Below, one piece after another: positions 15,631-25,870 of a stretch of DNA of 64,000 nucleotides. The first letter of the stretch is position 1; each line of letters opens with the position of its first letter. Made by a program: the position numbers and the translations under genes. This DNA is from Asterias rubens (lineage: Eukaryota; Echinodermata; Asteroidea; Forcipulatida; Asteriidae), in the NCBI RefSeq assembly GCF_902459465.1, contig NC_047082.1:3844001-3908000 (forward strand), in the 5' to 3' direction. The notes under the pieces are model-generated. The model was given only the letters and a program-made list of their open reading frames with translations. It was not told the DNA's origin and ran no database searches.

Positions 15631-18600
15631 GTAAGTACTACTTGTAAACTCTGCTAAAATGTGAACAAACTTTTATCATTTGAAACTTGTATATATGTTT
15701 GGTTTTTGTAACACCATGTATCTACTTGCCTGGTAGAGTTTGTTCTTTAGAGAACTGTCTTGCCGTACATTCTACTACTGCGGAGTAGATTTATCAGGTT
15801 TTTCAGGAGACTTCTCAGTTCTGAAAAGTCCTGCTTATTAAGTTCTACCTGGGCAGAAGGTATAGAAACTCAGCTGGGACTACTACTTTAGCTTAAAGGA
15901 TCGTTATTAACTGCACAAGCGAGGAATGAGTTTTTAAATTGGTCTCAACGTTTCGACTAGCTTTCTCTATTAATTTTGTTTTTTTACCCATACACCATGT
16001 GTGTTACCACCGAATACTCATTTTCCCCGAGTCATGTGAGCAAATATCACAGGCGTGTTACTCGGGTGGGTAAAAAAAAAAAATTAATATTCTTTATCCC
16101 CGATGCTAATTTAACATCTCTTATAGCTTTCTCTAGTCATCGTCAGGAGACTGAACTTGTACCTGGTTATAATTTGGCTCGACAACTTTTTTCTTTCTTT
16201 ATATTCTTATTGCAATAATTATTGTTATTTTGTGTTTTTACTTGTTTTTGGGGGGTTGGGATGCAGGGGAAAGAATATATTTAGGGTCTTTAAACTTCAC
16301 CAAGAGAAACCATTTCAACAGTTGCAAAAGAGGCACACATAAACTGATTACAAACTTATTAGTTGATAAACTTTATGCAATTTCTTAAAGGCACTGGACA
16401 CATTTGGCATTAACTCAAAGTATAGCAAAGTAAATAACTTAGTAACGAGCGCAAAAAAAACTCCCTCTAAAGTAGTGTAGTTTTTGAGATATTTGAATAT
16501 GAGAAAGACTTCAGGCCTCGCCCTTTTTAGGCGTCTGAAAGCATTGATTTTTCTTCTGTCATTATTAAAAAAGTAGTGCAAAGAGATGTTACTGATTTGC
16601 CCTTGTTACTGAATTGTCCTTAATTTACTGTATTGTCCACTCACAAATTGTACACGTGACATGGCAGTTTGGATGTTAACCTTATTCTGGTAAGCATATT
16701 TTGTTGTGCTTAGCTATTGAGTTCTATTAAGTTGGGCCCTGGTCATAAAGTGATGAATGGTGGCGCCCTTCATGTTCACCGTTATTTAAAAAAAAAAGAG
16801 TAAGTTTTGCCATCAAATGCAAACTATTATTGTGGTGGTGATGAAGGCAATAGTATAAAACCATACATTGTGAGAAACTACTCCATAGTAGTTTTTGAGA
16901 AAGAGGTTATTTTCTCACTTACATAATTTGAATGTGAGAAAGACTTCAAGCCGTTTTTAGGCATCTGTGAAAGCACACAATTTGTTTGTGCAATTAATAA
17001 TTTTTTTTTTTCATCTTTCATGTGAAAAAGTTAAGTATAATGCAAAGACATGTTTTAATTGCAACAAATTACTGATTTGCCCTCATTGTCCTTAGTTTAC
17101 CAAATTGTCCACTCACAAATTGTACACGTGACATAGCAGTTTGGCTGTTAACCTTATTCTGGTAAGCATATTAATTTGTTGTGCTTAGCTTTTTTCTGTG
17201 CGATTTTCAGCTCTATGAAATTAGCCCCCTGGTCACAAAGTGATGAATAGTGGCGCCCTTCATGTTCATGATCACCGTTAAATAAAAGAAAATGAAAGTT
17301 TTGCAAAATGCATAATGTAGTGTGAATGGTGGCGCCCTTCATGTTCACCGTTAAATAAAATTAATGCAAGTTTTGTGCACGGCCGGCCGGCTCGACAAGT
17401 AAGTAATGTTTACTTATTACAAAGTTAAGTTAAGGTAAGTATAGTGAATAGTGGGCTGTTATGACTCTTTTTAACTTAAATTGTATTCGGTCTTGTCAAT
17501 GTCATAATAGTAGTCGGTACACTGCAGCAAATCTGACCATAGTAAGACAAGAGCAAGGTTCTTGCTAAGGTAAGTATGTATAGTGAATAGTATAATAGTG
17601 GGCTGTTATGACTCTTTTTAACTTAAATTGTATTCGGTCTTGTCAATGTCATAATAGTAGTCGGTACACTGCAGCAAATCTGACCATAGTAAGACAAGAG
17701 CAAGGTTCTTGCTTGCTTTATTTCTATGAAGTATTTATGAGTGAGTCTCATTTTGTCAAAAAGCGCCAAGTTTGGAAACAGACTGACACTGTGTGACAGT
17801 GAAAATGGTGTGACAGTGACACTGTGCAACGGTGACGTGACACACAGTGCGTGACAGATAATTTATTCGTCACATGTTTTGCTAATGTTTTGCGTGCTTT
17901 CAGTGCAAGAAATACCGCCCACATTAGCGATGAACCGGAAGTAACGTGATGTGTGAATTTTCTCTTTTATATTACAGTTTAAATTGTGTTATTGGTTATC
18001 ATCATAATTTCATAACAAATTTGAATTCTACTCATCTTAAAGACACTGGACAGTCACACTATTTGAATTGTCAAAGACCAGTCTTCTCACTTGGTGTATC
18101 TCAACATAAAGTCTCAACATAAAATAACAAACCTGTGAAAATTTGAGCTCAATTGGTCGTCGAAGTTGCGAGATAATAATGAAAGAAAAAACACCCTTGT
18201 CAGAAGTTGTGTGACAGTCCAGTGTGTGCTTTCAGATGCTTGATTTTGAGACCTCTAGTTGTGAGGTCTCAAAATGAAATTCATGGAAAATTACTTCTTT
18301 CTCAAAAACTATGTTACTTCAGCGGGAGCTGTTTCTCACAATGTTTTATACTGGGTGCGTTCGTTAAGCTTCCCCGGGTCGACCCCGGTGTGTGGCGTTT
18401 TTTTTCCCCCAGGACGAGTGTGTGCAGATAATTACCCACGTTCATCCTGGTTTAAAAAAAACGCCACGCACCGGGGTCGACCCAGGGGAGCTAAACGAAC
18501 GCACCCACTATCAACAGCTCACCATTACTCGCTACCTAGTAAGGTTTTAATTTTACGCTAATAATTTTTTTGAGTAATTAACAATACTAGTGTCCACTGC

Positions 18601-21585
18601 CTTTAACCAAATTATGGTCTTTCTTATTGTATTATTGTAGACTATTTGGACTGCAGTTTTGAGTCTGATTGTCCGTTGCTGATCCAAGTTGAACAGGATG
18701 ATTTTGACTGGGAGAGAGGTCACCTTAGGGTCAGGGAACAGGGTAGATTTGCACCGTCTGCTGATGCAACACTCGGCAACCAGTTCGGTAGGTCAACTTT
18801 AGTTGTAAATTCAATTATTGCAAATTTTTGTCAATTAGAAATCAGCTTGTGAACATAAACTGAAAGCTTATAGACTATACCATTAAGCGCAAGTAATGCA
18901 CGCTGCATTGGCTGTGCCGCCATTGCTGGGTCGTGACGCGGCAGCACAATGTTTTGTACGTCTTTCTAACTTTGTATGCATATTAAGTGTCTTCCTCATT
19001 AATTTATATACTTTCCCAGACAGGACGGCCAGTATGACAAAATAATGTTGAATGTATGAAATAATTTGAAACTAAACAGTTGTAACTATAATTCTGTCGA
19101 AAAAACCTTGCCTATGTAACACATTCTAGAGACTATATCGTGTAGTTTCCGCGTCTAACTCACCTATTGTCTGCTCAGTTTTCTGAATTAAATTTCCATT
19201 TAGTATTTTTATTTATGGTCAGTGTTCTAAACATACGTACATACATTGTACATTACATGTCATGCCGTCCTGTAGGAAACCGTGTAAATCGTTGAGAAAG
19301 ACACCTTATTCACATGTAGAGTTAAAAAACACGATTTGTCCATATATTTCATGTACAAAACGCAACCCAGCATTGGCGCGCAGCCACTGGGCAGCATATA
19401 GCACTTGCGTGTGAGAGCTAATATGGAACGGTCTATATGAACAATCTGTGCAATATGTTTGTATCACATAACATATCTCATCATATCACTGATTATTAAC
19501 AAGTGTTAAATGTTGATTTAACTTTTTTATATTTTTTTTTAACACAGGTTGGTATTTATATACACCGTCTGGAGGCCGAATGGGGTCATCAGCTAGACTT
19601 GCGTCGGTCTCTTTACCTGTACCCATAAACACAATTGTTCAAGTCGATTTTGCCTACCACATGTATGATAACCAGGAGCTGGACCGGCTTGGTTTCTTGC
19701 TAGTCTTTGTCTGTACAGAGTTAGTATGGTTTAGGTCTGGTAACCAGGGACCTTCCTGGATCAGAAAGCAACTCAACACAACGTGTCCAAGGACTTCATT
19801 TCAGGTACGTCAGTAAATTAAAAACACTACTTTTTTGTGCAACCTTTTTCTGCCATCCTCAAAGAGAATGACTGCTGTTGGGTTATTTATTGTAAATTGC
19901 ACAAAAACCTTTGAACTTAAAGTTGTCCTACTATTCACTATCATCTATAAGTAACTGACTAAAAAACATTAGTTTAAAACCTAATACAGGGTCGTGGCTG
20001 TGCAATAAAGGCCCTCTGCCTTGGCCACGACCCTGCCGTTTAAGAACTTGTCGCCACTCTTTTACTACCTCTTTCATGTATTGTTAATAGAATGGGGTGA
20101 TAACATTGACGTTTGGTTAATCACAGGTTGAATTTGTAGGTGTACTTGGTGGATTTCACAGTGACATTGGTATTGATGATATATCAATTGGATTTTACGG
20201 GGAAGTCATGGAAGTGCAAGAAGGTATACAAATTCCAATTTGTTCTTTTCGTGCAGTTTGCCACCATCTTTCTTTAATTCCCTGTTTGTATCATTATTAA
20301 ATGATTTTTTTAATCTTTTTAGATTACAAAGGGATCTGGGCCCAATTTCATGGTTTTGGTTACCGCCGAATTCTGCGCTTACGATCTCAATTCGGCGCTT
20401 ACTGTGCAAGCACCGAATTTCTGCGCTAGCTGTGTAAGCGCAGAATGCCTAGTAACGTGGAGTACGCACGCGCAGAAGCAAAAATTCCTTGCTAACCCCT
20501 GAAATACGCTTGACGTAAGCGCGGAATTCCCTGCTTCCGTAAGCACCGATTCTTTGCTTACGGTAACGAGATCCATGAAATGATTTGTTCTCCTTCCAAC
20601 ATTGCTATGGAATCCCAATTGTATAATCAATTAAGTAAATTATCAAAATAATATTGTGGTGATAAAAAGTCGCATCCAGTTCGCCTGGCTGTCGCTTCAT
20701 AGGTTGTAGCGCAATTTGGGTGTGATCCCTGGCTAGGCGACTGCTAATGGTTGTGGCTTCTGATTGGCACCCCCGAACAAAGATATTGACAAAGTAGGGA
20801 GACTGCCACCATAGCTCAGTTGGTAATGCCCCGGCGTTAATCCGGAGGTCGTTGGTAAATTTGTTCTTTTGTCAATCCCAAATCATTTAAAAGTTACCCA
20901 TGCAGTTTCTGTTTTGGTTTATAAAATTTGATAGATAATATTTCGTTATTGAGTATAGTCTCGGTTTGGAAGGAGATTTGAGTGTGTCCCCCCCCCCCCT
21001 CCATTTGGTAAACTGTGTACAAACTTGTTTTTATCGCGCCCTCTTTTAAAAACACTGGACACTATTGGTGATTGTCAAAGACCAGTCTTCTCACTTGTAT
21101 CTAAACATATGCATACAACGACAAACCTGTGAAAATTTTGAGCTCAATTGGTCGTCTGAATGTTGCGAGATATTAATGTTGTGTGTTTTCAGATGCTTTA
21201 TTTTGAGACCTCAAAATCTAATTCCGAGGTCTCAAAATTGAACTCTGGAAAACTGTGTCACTTCAGAGGGAGCCGTTTCTCACAATGTTTTATACTATCA
21301 ACCTCTCCCCACTACTCGTTACCGAGTAAGGTTTTATGCTAATAATTATTTTGAGTAATAACCAATAGTGTCCACTGCCTTTAAATAATCCTCCTCAAGC
21401 CCACGCTTGGGACTGAATCATCTCAGACGGACAGAATTCCCTGGGGACACCGGCACCATGCTAATATTATTTCTTTTTCTCATTGTGATGTCATTCATAC
21501 AGCCATACCTACATCAACATTGGCACCGATATCTATACCCAAATCTGCCGTGGTGAGACCTACGGGTACAATAATTGAATCTAAA

Positions 21586-21637
<52 letters not shown>

Positions 21638-23221
21638 GTCGGTATTAAAATATAGCGCTTTATAGACGATGTGACCTCTGACGTCACTCGAAAACCTAAG
21701 CATGATTTGCGCGAATACGGCCGGGCAAAACCCTTGTGTTTTGGTAGCCAGCTAGAAAGTGTATGCAATCTTACCATGACTATGCGTCTTTTTGCCCGGC
21801 GAAACAGAGGGCGGTTTGAATGTAAACATAGGTCACTTCGTCTATACACCATGTCTTAAAGCGCTTCCACATTATTACCCCTGGTCACTGGGCCTTAAAT
21901 CATTCCTTAAACCATCTCAGCTCCCTGGTGGGGTATACAGCCTGTGCCACCCAATATGAGCGCAATCAAGGCTAATCCAACCACAAGAACCAACTCTGCC
22001 CTCACAGGTACCATTTACTCCTGGGTGGAGAGAAGCAGTTATAGTGAAGTGGCTTGCTCAGGGACACAGTGTCACGACCTGGATTCGAACCCACACTCCG
22101 CTGAACAGAATCACCAGAGCTTGAATTCGGTATTCGGTATATGGTTCATTGATAATTTGATGAAAGCGTTGTTTTGTCCCTTGACACTTCTATCAATAGA
22201 GTGACGTCACAGTGATTGGAACATATCCCTTTTAATTTGTACAAATGACTTTGTATTCACAGAGTGGATGCTGGTTGCAGTTGTTTCAATCGCTGTGGCT
22301 GGTTGCTTAGCACTATTTCTGATACTAGCTGTTGTCCACATCTGTAAGCTGAGGTAGGTAGGATCAATTTAAGAGCTTTATATTCGCCTGGTATGCTATT
22401 AATCAACTGTCAAATACACCACTAACATTTGTTACCCCTTCAGTTAAAGGAACACGTTGCCTTGGATCGGACGAGTTGGTCTATAAAAAGCTTTTGAAAC
22501 CGTTTGTTATGAAATGAATATGGTTAGAAAGATGTTTTAAAAGTACAATATAATGATCCACACAAGTATTTCTCAAAATTGCACGGTTTTCTTTTTACGT
22601 TGCAAACTATCAGGGGCGACCATTTATGGGAGTCAAAATTTTGACTTCCATAAATGGCCGACCGTGATATTAGACGAGGTAAAAAGAAAACCACTCAATT
22701 TCGAGGCATATTTGTGTGGATCATTGTATTCTACTTTTACATCATCTTTCTAACCATATGCATTTTACAATAAACGGTCACAAAACGCTTTTCAAAGACA
22801 AACTCGACCAATCCAAGGCAACGTGTTCCTTTAAGCCCTTTTTCATTTTCCTGCGAATGCGATTGCGATATGAAGTTTCACGTCCATTTTGTACGTTTTC
22901 TAACTACTATCACGTTTATTTATCCTTTGTAGGAAACAATCTCCTGAAGTCCTGAGAAGCCATCCACCATCCGACCAGACAACCTCTAAACACACCCCCC
23001 GTACGCCCTCTGACTCTGTCAAAGAATTAGACGAACAAAATGAAAACCATCTTGAGTATCGTGGAATGAATGCAGCAGATGGAGCATCAAAGCCCAAGAA
23101 TCCAGTAAGATATAGTGATATGTATCTACAACCGAAGGCAACATTACTTAAAGAAAGACCGGGGCAGTACATGAGTAATGATGCTGAGGATGAAGATGTT
23201 TATGAATCTATCGATTGTTAA
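15555..23221 (+). CDS. Single-pass MAM-domain receptor-like protein
   Basis: Seven exons join in phase: 15555-15630, 18641-18787, 19548-19804, 20127-20223, 21503-21586, 22263-22353, 22933-23221; 346 residues. A signal peptide (FRATVWLVLSTVISAGTSTA) leads into one MAM domain, about 28-183, with DCSFESDC, DDFDWERG, GWYLYTPS, a four-cysteine set (C30, C36, C130, C154) and the closing GIDDISI. Next come a Ser/Thr/Pro stalk (193-220), a membrane helix (about 223-248) followed by CKLRK, and a 96-residue cytoplasmic tail with five tyrosines: Y293, Y311 in YSDM, Y315, Y330 and Y341 in the acidic EDEDVYESI. MAM domains mediate adhesion or receptor pairing at the cell surface. YSDM fits the YxxM site bound by PI3-kinase SH2 domains, so signalling is plausible but inferred. 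No kinase, phosphatase, LDL-A or Ig domain is present, and I recognise no named orthologue. Confidence 0.88.
15958..16135 (-). mobile_element. Insertion splitting a hammerhead-like motif, 12 bp target duplication
   Basis: TAGCTTTCTCTA stands at 15958-15969 and again at 16124-16135. Removing one copy and the DNA between (with a 12-A run and a TTTACCCA/TGGGTAAA hairpin) joins a minus-strand sequence of hammerhead form: CTGACGA (16140-16146), stem GACTAG/CTAGTC with loop AGAAAG, then GAAAC (15950-15954). A 12 bp duplication plus A-run suggests retroposition. Confidence 0.55.
16384..17360. repeat. Local duplication with family A and D fragments
   Basis: Two long similar blocks, about 16384-16800 and 16840-17300, each with a minus-strand family A fragment, TTGTCCACTCACAAATTGTA, a family D-like piece (TTCTGGTAAGCATAT) and AATRGTGGCGCCCTTCATG. 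A third scrap of the last part sits at 17320-17360. All in intron 1 of the MAM receptor gene. Confidence 0.7.
17432..17713 (+). repeat. Recent tandem duplication, unit about 135-145 bp
   Basis: AGTATAGTGAATAGT through CAAGAGCAAGGTTCTTGCT occurs twice, nearly identically (about 17432-17566 and 17567-17713). The near identity points to a young event. A GTGACAGTGACACTGTG cluster follows at 17785-17850. Confidence 0.85.
18037..18606 (+). repeat. Family A element with a nested insertion
   Basis: TTAA at both edges. The host element is about 415 bp once the 154 bp insertion and one ACT repeat are discounted. Lies just before MAM receptor exon 2. Confidence 0.85.
18353..18506. mobile_element. 154 bp hairpin element nested in family A
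   Basis: Ends GGGTGCGTTCGTTAAGC and GCTAAACGAACGCACCC, inner arms GGGTCGACCCCGGTG/CACCGGGGTCGACCC. Target duplication ACT at 18350-18352 and 18507-18509 restores the family A reading TATACTATCAAC. A 3 bp duplication fits the PIF/Harbinger type. Confidence 0.88.
18641..18787 (+). CDS. MAM receptor exon 2 (MAM N-terminal part)
   Basis: Residues 26-74: YLDCSFESDCPLL, DDFDWERGHLRV, ATLGNQF. Acceptor ATTATTGTAG, donor TTCG|GTAGGT. Confidence 0.92.
19548..19804 (+). CDS. MAM receptor exon 3 (MAM core)
   Basis: Residues 75-160: GWYLYTPSGGRMGSSARL, the beta-core FAYHMYD, and cysteines C130 and C154. Ends phase 0. Confidence 0.93.
19989..20034. other. Small hairpin
   Basis: AGGGTCGTGGC and GCCACGACCCT form an 11 bp perfect stem in intron 3 of the MAM receptor gene. 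Function unknown. Confidence 0.5.
20127..20223 (+). CDS. MAM receptor exon 4 (MAM end)
   Basis: Residues 161-192: VEFVGVLGGFHSDIGIDDIS, the hallmark end of a MAM domain. Donor GAAG|GTATAC, phase 1. Confidence 0.93.
20337..20582 (+). repeat. Family E element
   Basis: Starts GGGCCCAATTTCATGG, contains TTCTGCGCTAGCTGTGTAAG and ends GAGATCCATGAAAT. The left arm has an extra partial TTCGGCGCTTAC repeat. Confidence 0.8.
20812..20866 (+). repeat. tRNA-like fragment, A box only
   Basis: CATAGCTCAGTTGGTAATGC resembles a tRNA A-box arm, followed by CGTTAATCCGGAGGTCG (anticodon-arm-like). The B box and acceptor end are absent, so this is a pseudo-tRNA or SINE head. Confidence 0.5.
21046..21384 (+). 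repeat. Family A element
   Basis: TTAA both sides; the central palindrome is worn (ACCTCAAAATCTAATTCCGAG). Ends close to exon 5 of the MAM receptor gene. Confidence 0.85.
21503..21586 (+). CDS. MAM receptor exon 5 (stalk)
   Basis: Residues 193-220, a short low-complexity stalk AIPTSTLAPISIPKS. Phase 1 at both ends, so it could be skipped without a frameshift. An AAT microsatellite starts right at the donor. Confidence 0.8.
21595..22130 (-). repeat. SINE, minus strand, with AAT tract and nested hairpin
   Basis: The minus strand reads GGTTCGAATCCAGGTCG (B box, near 22080-22096), then CTGAGCAAGCCACTTC, CACAAGAACC on the plus strand and the ACCCCTGGTCACTGGG block. An AAT tract at 21588-21638 is the SINE tail. 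The body is broken by 21660-21850. Confidence 0.65.
21660..21850. mobile_element. Hairpin element nested in the SINE
   Basis: TATAGACGATGTGACCT faces AGGTCACTTCGTCTATA, with inner GCCGGGCAAAAC and TTTTTGCCCGGC arms. Sequence on both sides continues the SINE. Confidence 0.7.
22263..22353 (+). CDS. MAM receptor exon 6 (transmembrane)
   Basis: Residues 221-250: EWMLVAVVSIAVAGCLALFL and on to HICKL, one clear membrane helix. Phase 1 in, phase 2 out. Confidence 0.92.
22444..22834. mobile_element. Family C inverted-repeat element, near complete
   Basis: TTAA edges; TTAAAGGAACACGTTGCC at left and GCAACGTGTTCCTTTAA at right. The centre is a tight palindrome, GGGAGTCAAAATTTTGACTT. Between exons 6 and 7 of the MAM receptor gene. 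Confidence 0.88.
22933..23221 (+). CDS. MAM receptor exon 7 (cytoplasmic tail)
   Basis: Residues 251-346 plus TAA. Contains SKHTPRTPSDS, the tyrosine motifs and the acidic end NDAEDEDVYESIDC. Confidence 0.9.
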
Positions 23222-23236
23222 AAATGAGGCAGCCAA

Positions 23237-23365
23237 TAGGAGACTTTTGAGACGCTGACGGCAGCAGAAAAACCGGTCCTTTTTTTTGCGGCTCACAGCG
23301 TGCGTGCGCAAAGGTCTGAGCACAAAATATACTGTGAAAAGGACCGCCTAAAAGTCTCCCATTGC
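23237..23365. mobile_element. Hairpin element in the presumed 3' UTR of the MAM receptor
   Basis: CAATAGGAGACTTTTGAG at left, CCTAAAAGTCTCCCATTG at right, with AACCGGTCCTTTT/AAAAGGACCG inside. Same end motif as 36783-36930. Begins only 16 bp past the stop. Confidence 0.75.
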
Positions 23366-23370
23366 TGTCT

Positions 23371-23734
23371 TTAAAGGCAGTGGACACTATTGGTAATTAC
23401 TCAAAATAATTATTAGCATAAAACCTTACTTTGTAACGAGTAATGGGGAGCTGTTGATAGTATAAAACATTGTGAGGAACGGCTCCCTCTGAAGAAAGGT
23501 AGTTTATGAGAAAGAAGTAATTTTCCACGAATTTGATTTCGAGACGTCAGATTTAGAATTTGAGGTCTCGAAATTAACCATCTGAAAGCACACAACTTTG
23601 TGTGGCAAGGGTGTTTTTTCCTTCATTATTATCTCGCAACTTCGACAACCAATTGAGCCCAAATGCATATGTTGAAATACACCAAGTGAGAAGACTGGTC
23701 TTTGACAATTACCAATAGTGTCCAGTGTCTTTAA
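23371..23734 (-). repeat. Family A element, full length
   Basis: TTAA both sides; the central palindrome reads GACGTCAGATTTAGAATTTG then AGGTCTCG. Abuts the hairpin above. Confidence 0.9.
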
Positions 23735-23744
23735 AACAATTTGC

Positions 23745-24075
23745 GCCAACGTACTGCACCGTCGTGCTGAACTGTTGTGCTACATCCGTCTTGCTGCGCC
23801 GTCCTGCTGTGCATTGTGCTGCGCCGGCGTGCTACACCATCGTACTGCACCGTAGTGCTGCGCCAGTGTGCTGCACCGTTGTGCTCTGCCGTCGTGTAGC
23901 GCTGTCGTGCTGCACCGTTGTGCTGCGCCGTCATGCTGCTCCATCATAGTGCACTGTTGTGCTGCGCCGTCGTGCTGCACTGTTGTGCTGTGCCGTCATG
24001 CTGTGCGTAGTGCTGCGCAGTCGTGCTGTGCCATCGTGCTGCACCGTTGTGCTTTGTTGTCATGCTCTGCTGTAA
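23745..24075 (+). repeat. 15 bp GC-rich tandem repeat
   Basis: About 20 units of the type TGCTGCACCGTTG/TGCTGCGCCGTCG. Because 15 is a multiple of three, several frames on both strands stay open; these are not genes. Confidence 0.88.
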
Positions 24076-24094
24076 TGGTATACAAAGTGCTGTG

Positions 24095-24330
24095 GTGCAA
24101 TATGCAGCCAATCCAACAAGAAACACCTGGGCGAACCCTTTCTCTTTCCAATAAGTGCACTGGGTTCTTTTACGAGAATTACACAACACACATGACCAAC
24201 AGTTTGATATCCCATGCTAAGGATAAAACAAACATGGTAAAGTGTCTAGCTTAAGGACACAAGTGTCAGGACTGGGGCTTGCTGATCAGGAACACAAGAG
24301 CTCGAGTCTGGTGCTCTTATCAAGCTAAGT
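24095..24330 (-). repeat. tRNA-related SINE, minus strand
   Basis: Shares AACACCTGGGCGAACCC, GTGCACTGGGTTCTTTT and TTAAGGACAC with 6335-6565. B box lost. Confidence 0.6.
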
Positions 24331-24869
24331 TTAGACGAGTTTTACACATAGTATAAGAGTAATAGTATAGGAGTGTTATATAAGAGTCTTTATATAAAAA
24401 ATATAAACAAATTGTTATTTCAGATTATTTTAAGCGATAAGTCTTTGATTTGTTAAAAGAATGATACTGAAGGTGAAGCCTGCCCTCAAGAGGCCTCAGG
24501 TCTGCATCTCTGTTTTAGTTGTGTGTCTGTGTCTTGTCTTTTTGCTCATGTATATCTTGTTTCCAGGTTGTCCTGTTGTTTGTGTTGGTTTTATACTTGT
24601 TGTTTGTCTATTTGTTTGTTGGGGTGTTTAAACAAAAAAAAATTAGGGGCTTTTTGTAGTCGTTTTTCCGAATGTAAACTGTTTTGCTTTATATTTTTTA
24701 TTAAAAAAAAAGAAAAAAAAAGAAAAGGTATTTAGTGCAAAATTATTCCTCCATGGTGCAACCATGTTTTTCTTGCCAAGTAGGTGATGCCACTTTCGTG
24801 TGCACCCCCAACACCTGCCCTTCCTCATCCATCATCGATAACCCCATGCTCCACCCCACTAAACCTCTT
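24331..24869. other. Spacer, no gene
   Basis: AT-rich, with an A-rich run (24702-24726). No splice-consistent coding segment seen. Confidence 0.4.
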
Positions 24870-25055
24870 CCCTACCCCCATCCCCACCTGGAACCGTCCA
24901 CCCCCTCCCCACCAGTCCACTCCCCCTCCACCAGTCCACTCCCCCTCCCTGCCCGCCTACCCCCACCCCCTCCCTGCCCGCCTACCCCCACCCCCTCCCC
25001 GCCTGCCTACCCCCACCCCATCCCCACCCCATCCATCCCTCCCCCGTCTTCACCC
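24870..25055 (-). repeat. C-rich minisatellite
   Basis: CCCCCTCCCCACCAGTCCA and CTGCCCGCCTACCCCCA units. Long C runs on this strand give G runs on the other. The proline-rich frames are low complexity and not supported as protein. Confidence 0.85.
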
Positions 25056-25870
25056 ATTCACCCCTTTCAACACCTCTGAAGTGCGTTCGCACGGTTGCTA
25101 ACACTCGCACACCTAGTGCACAACTAGTGAACTAGTTCCACTCGAATTGTTAGCAAAAGTGCGCAAGTGGAATAGACCACACCCCTCATCCTCGTGCAAC
25201 ATGTTTAAATTGAGAATTGTGTATGGTGTCTGGTTTCTTATGTCTAAAAAGACAACTTTATCTGACAAATATAATCAACGCTGATAGTCTATCGAAAATT
25301 CACACTGAGGTGCACGCAAGTTTACCAGCCATTTGAATCTAATTCGCTTATGGCTGATTAGAATAACATTCCGTTGCAGCAGAAGCATCAACTGATCTTG
25401 AACTTATCAATAATGATGTCGGTTAATTGTTGAAATTAGCATCTTAAGATAAAGGCGCTCGTGTTTCCGGAAGCCTTATGTTGTGGGGTGTCTTTTGGCC
25501 GCGAGTTTCCTTTTTGTTTCCAAATCAAAATGAATGTAAAAATTTAGCAATACGGTAAGGTACTAATTAACACATGATGTGTTAAATGAAGAAGGAAGGT
25601 GGTGGGGGGGGGGGGGGCATGTTGTTTGGTCTTTAAATGTGCTGTGATTATATCGCTATCAATCAGTGCTATCACTTTGGGAGTATTTTTTAACAAGGTG
25701 ATCGTTCAATCACCAACATAACTGACATGTCCGTCATTCTAAGTGACCAAAAGTTTGGTACAGTACACCGCAAGAAAGTGCAACTCTTTTCCCGTTGAAT
25801 GATGAGTGAGGCCCAAACCTCACAGAGAGCAGCTTGCTTTAAAAATCTGCTGTCAGCACTTGCTGACATA
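25056..25870. other. Spacer, no gene
   Basis: Includes a GTGCGTTCGCAC palindrome near 25081 and a G run near 25600. I recognise nothing else. Confidence 0.4.

Noticed and set aside
23413..23595. Short frames with CFxxLISRPQILNLxS that recur at many places
   Set aside because: These are translations of family A inverted-repeat copies, not a gene family.
23725..24254. Open reading frames on both strands rich in Cys, Ala and His
   Set aside because: They come from a 15 bp tandem repeat, which keeps all frames open; no signal peptide, domain or splice context.
24735..25101. Proline-rich open frames
   Set aside because: C-rich minisatellite; two frames are open at once, typical of low complexity rather than coding.
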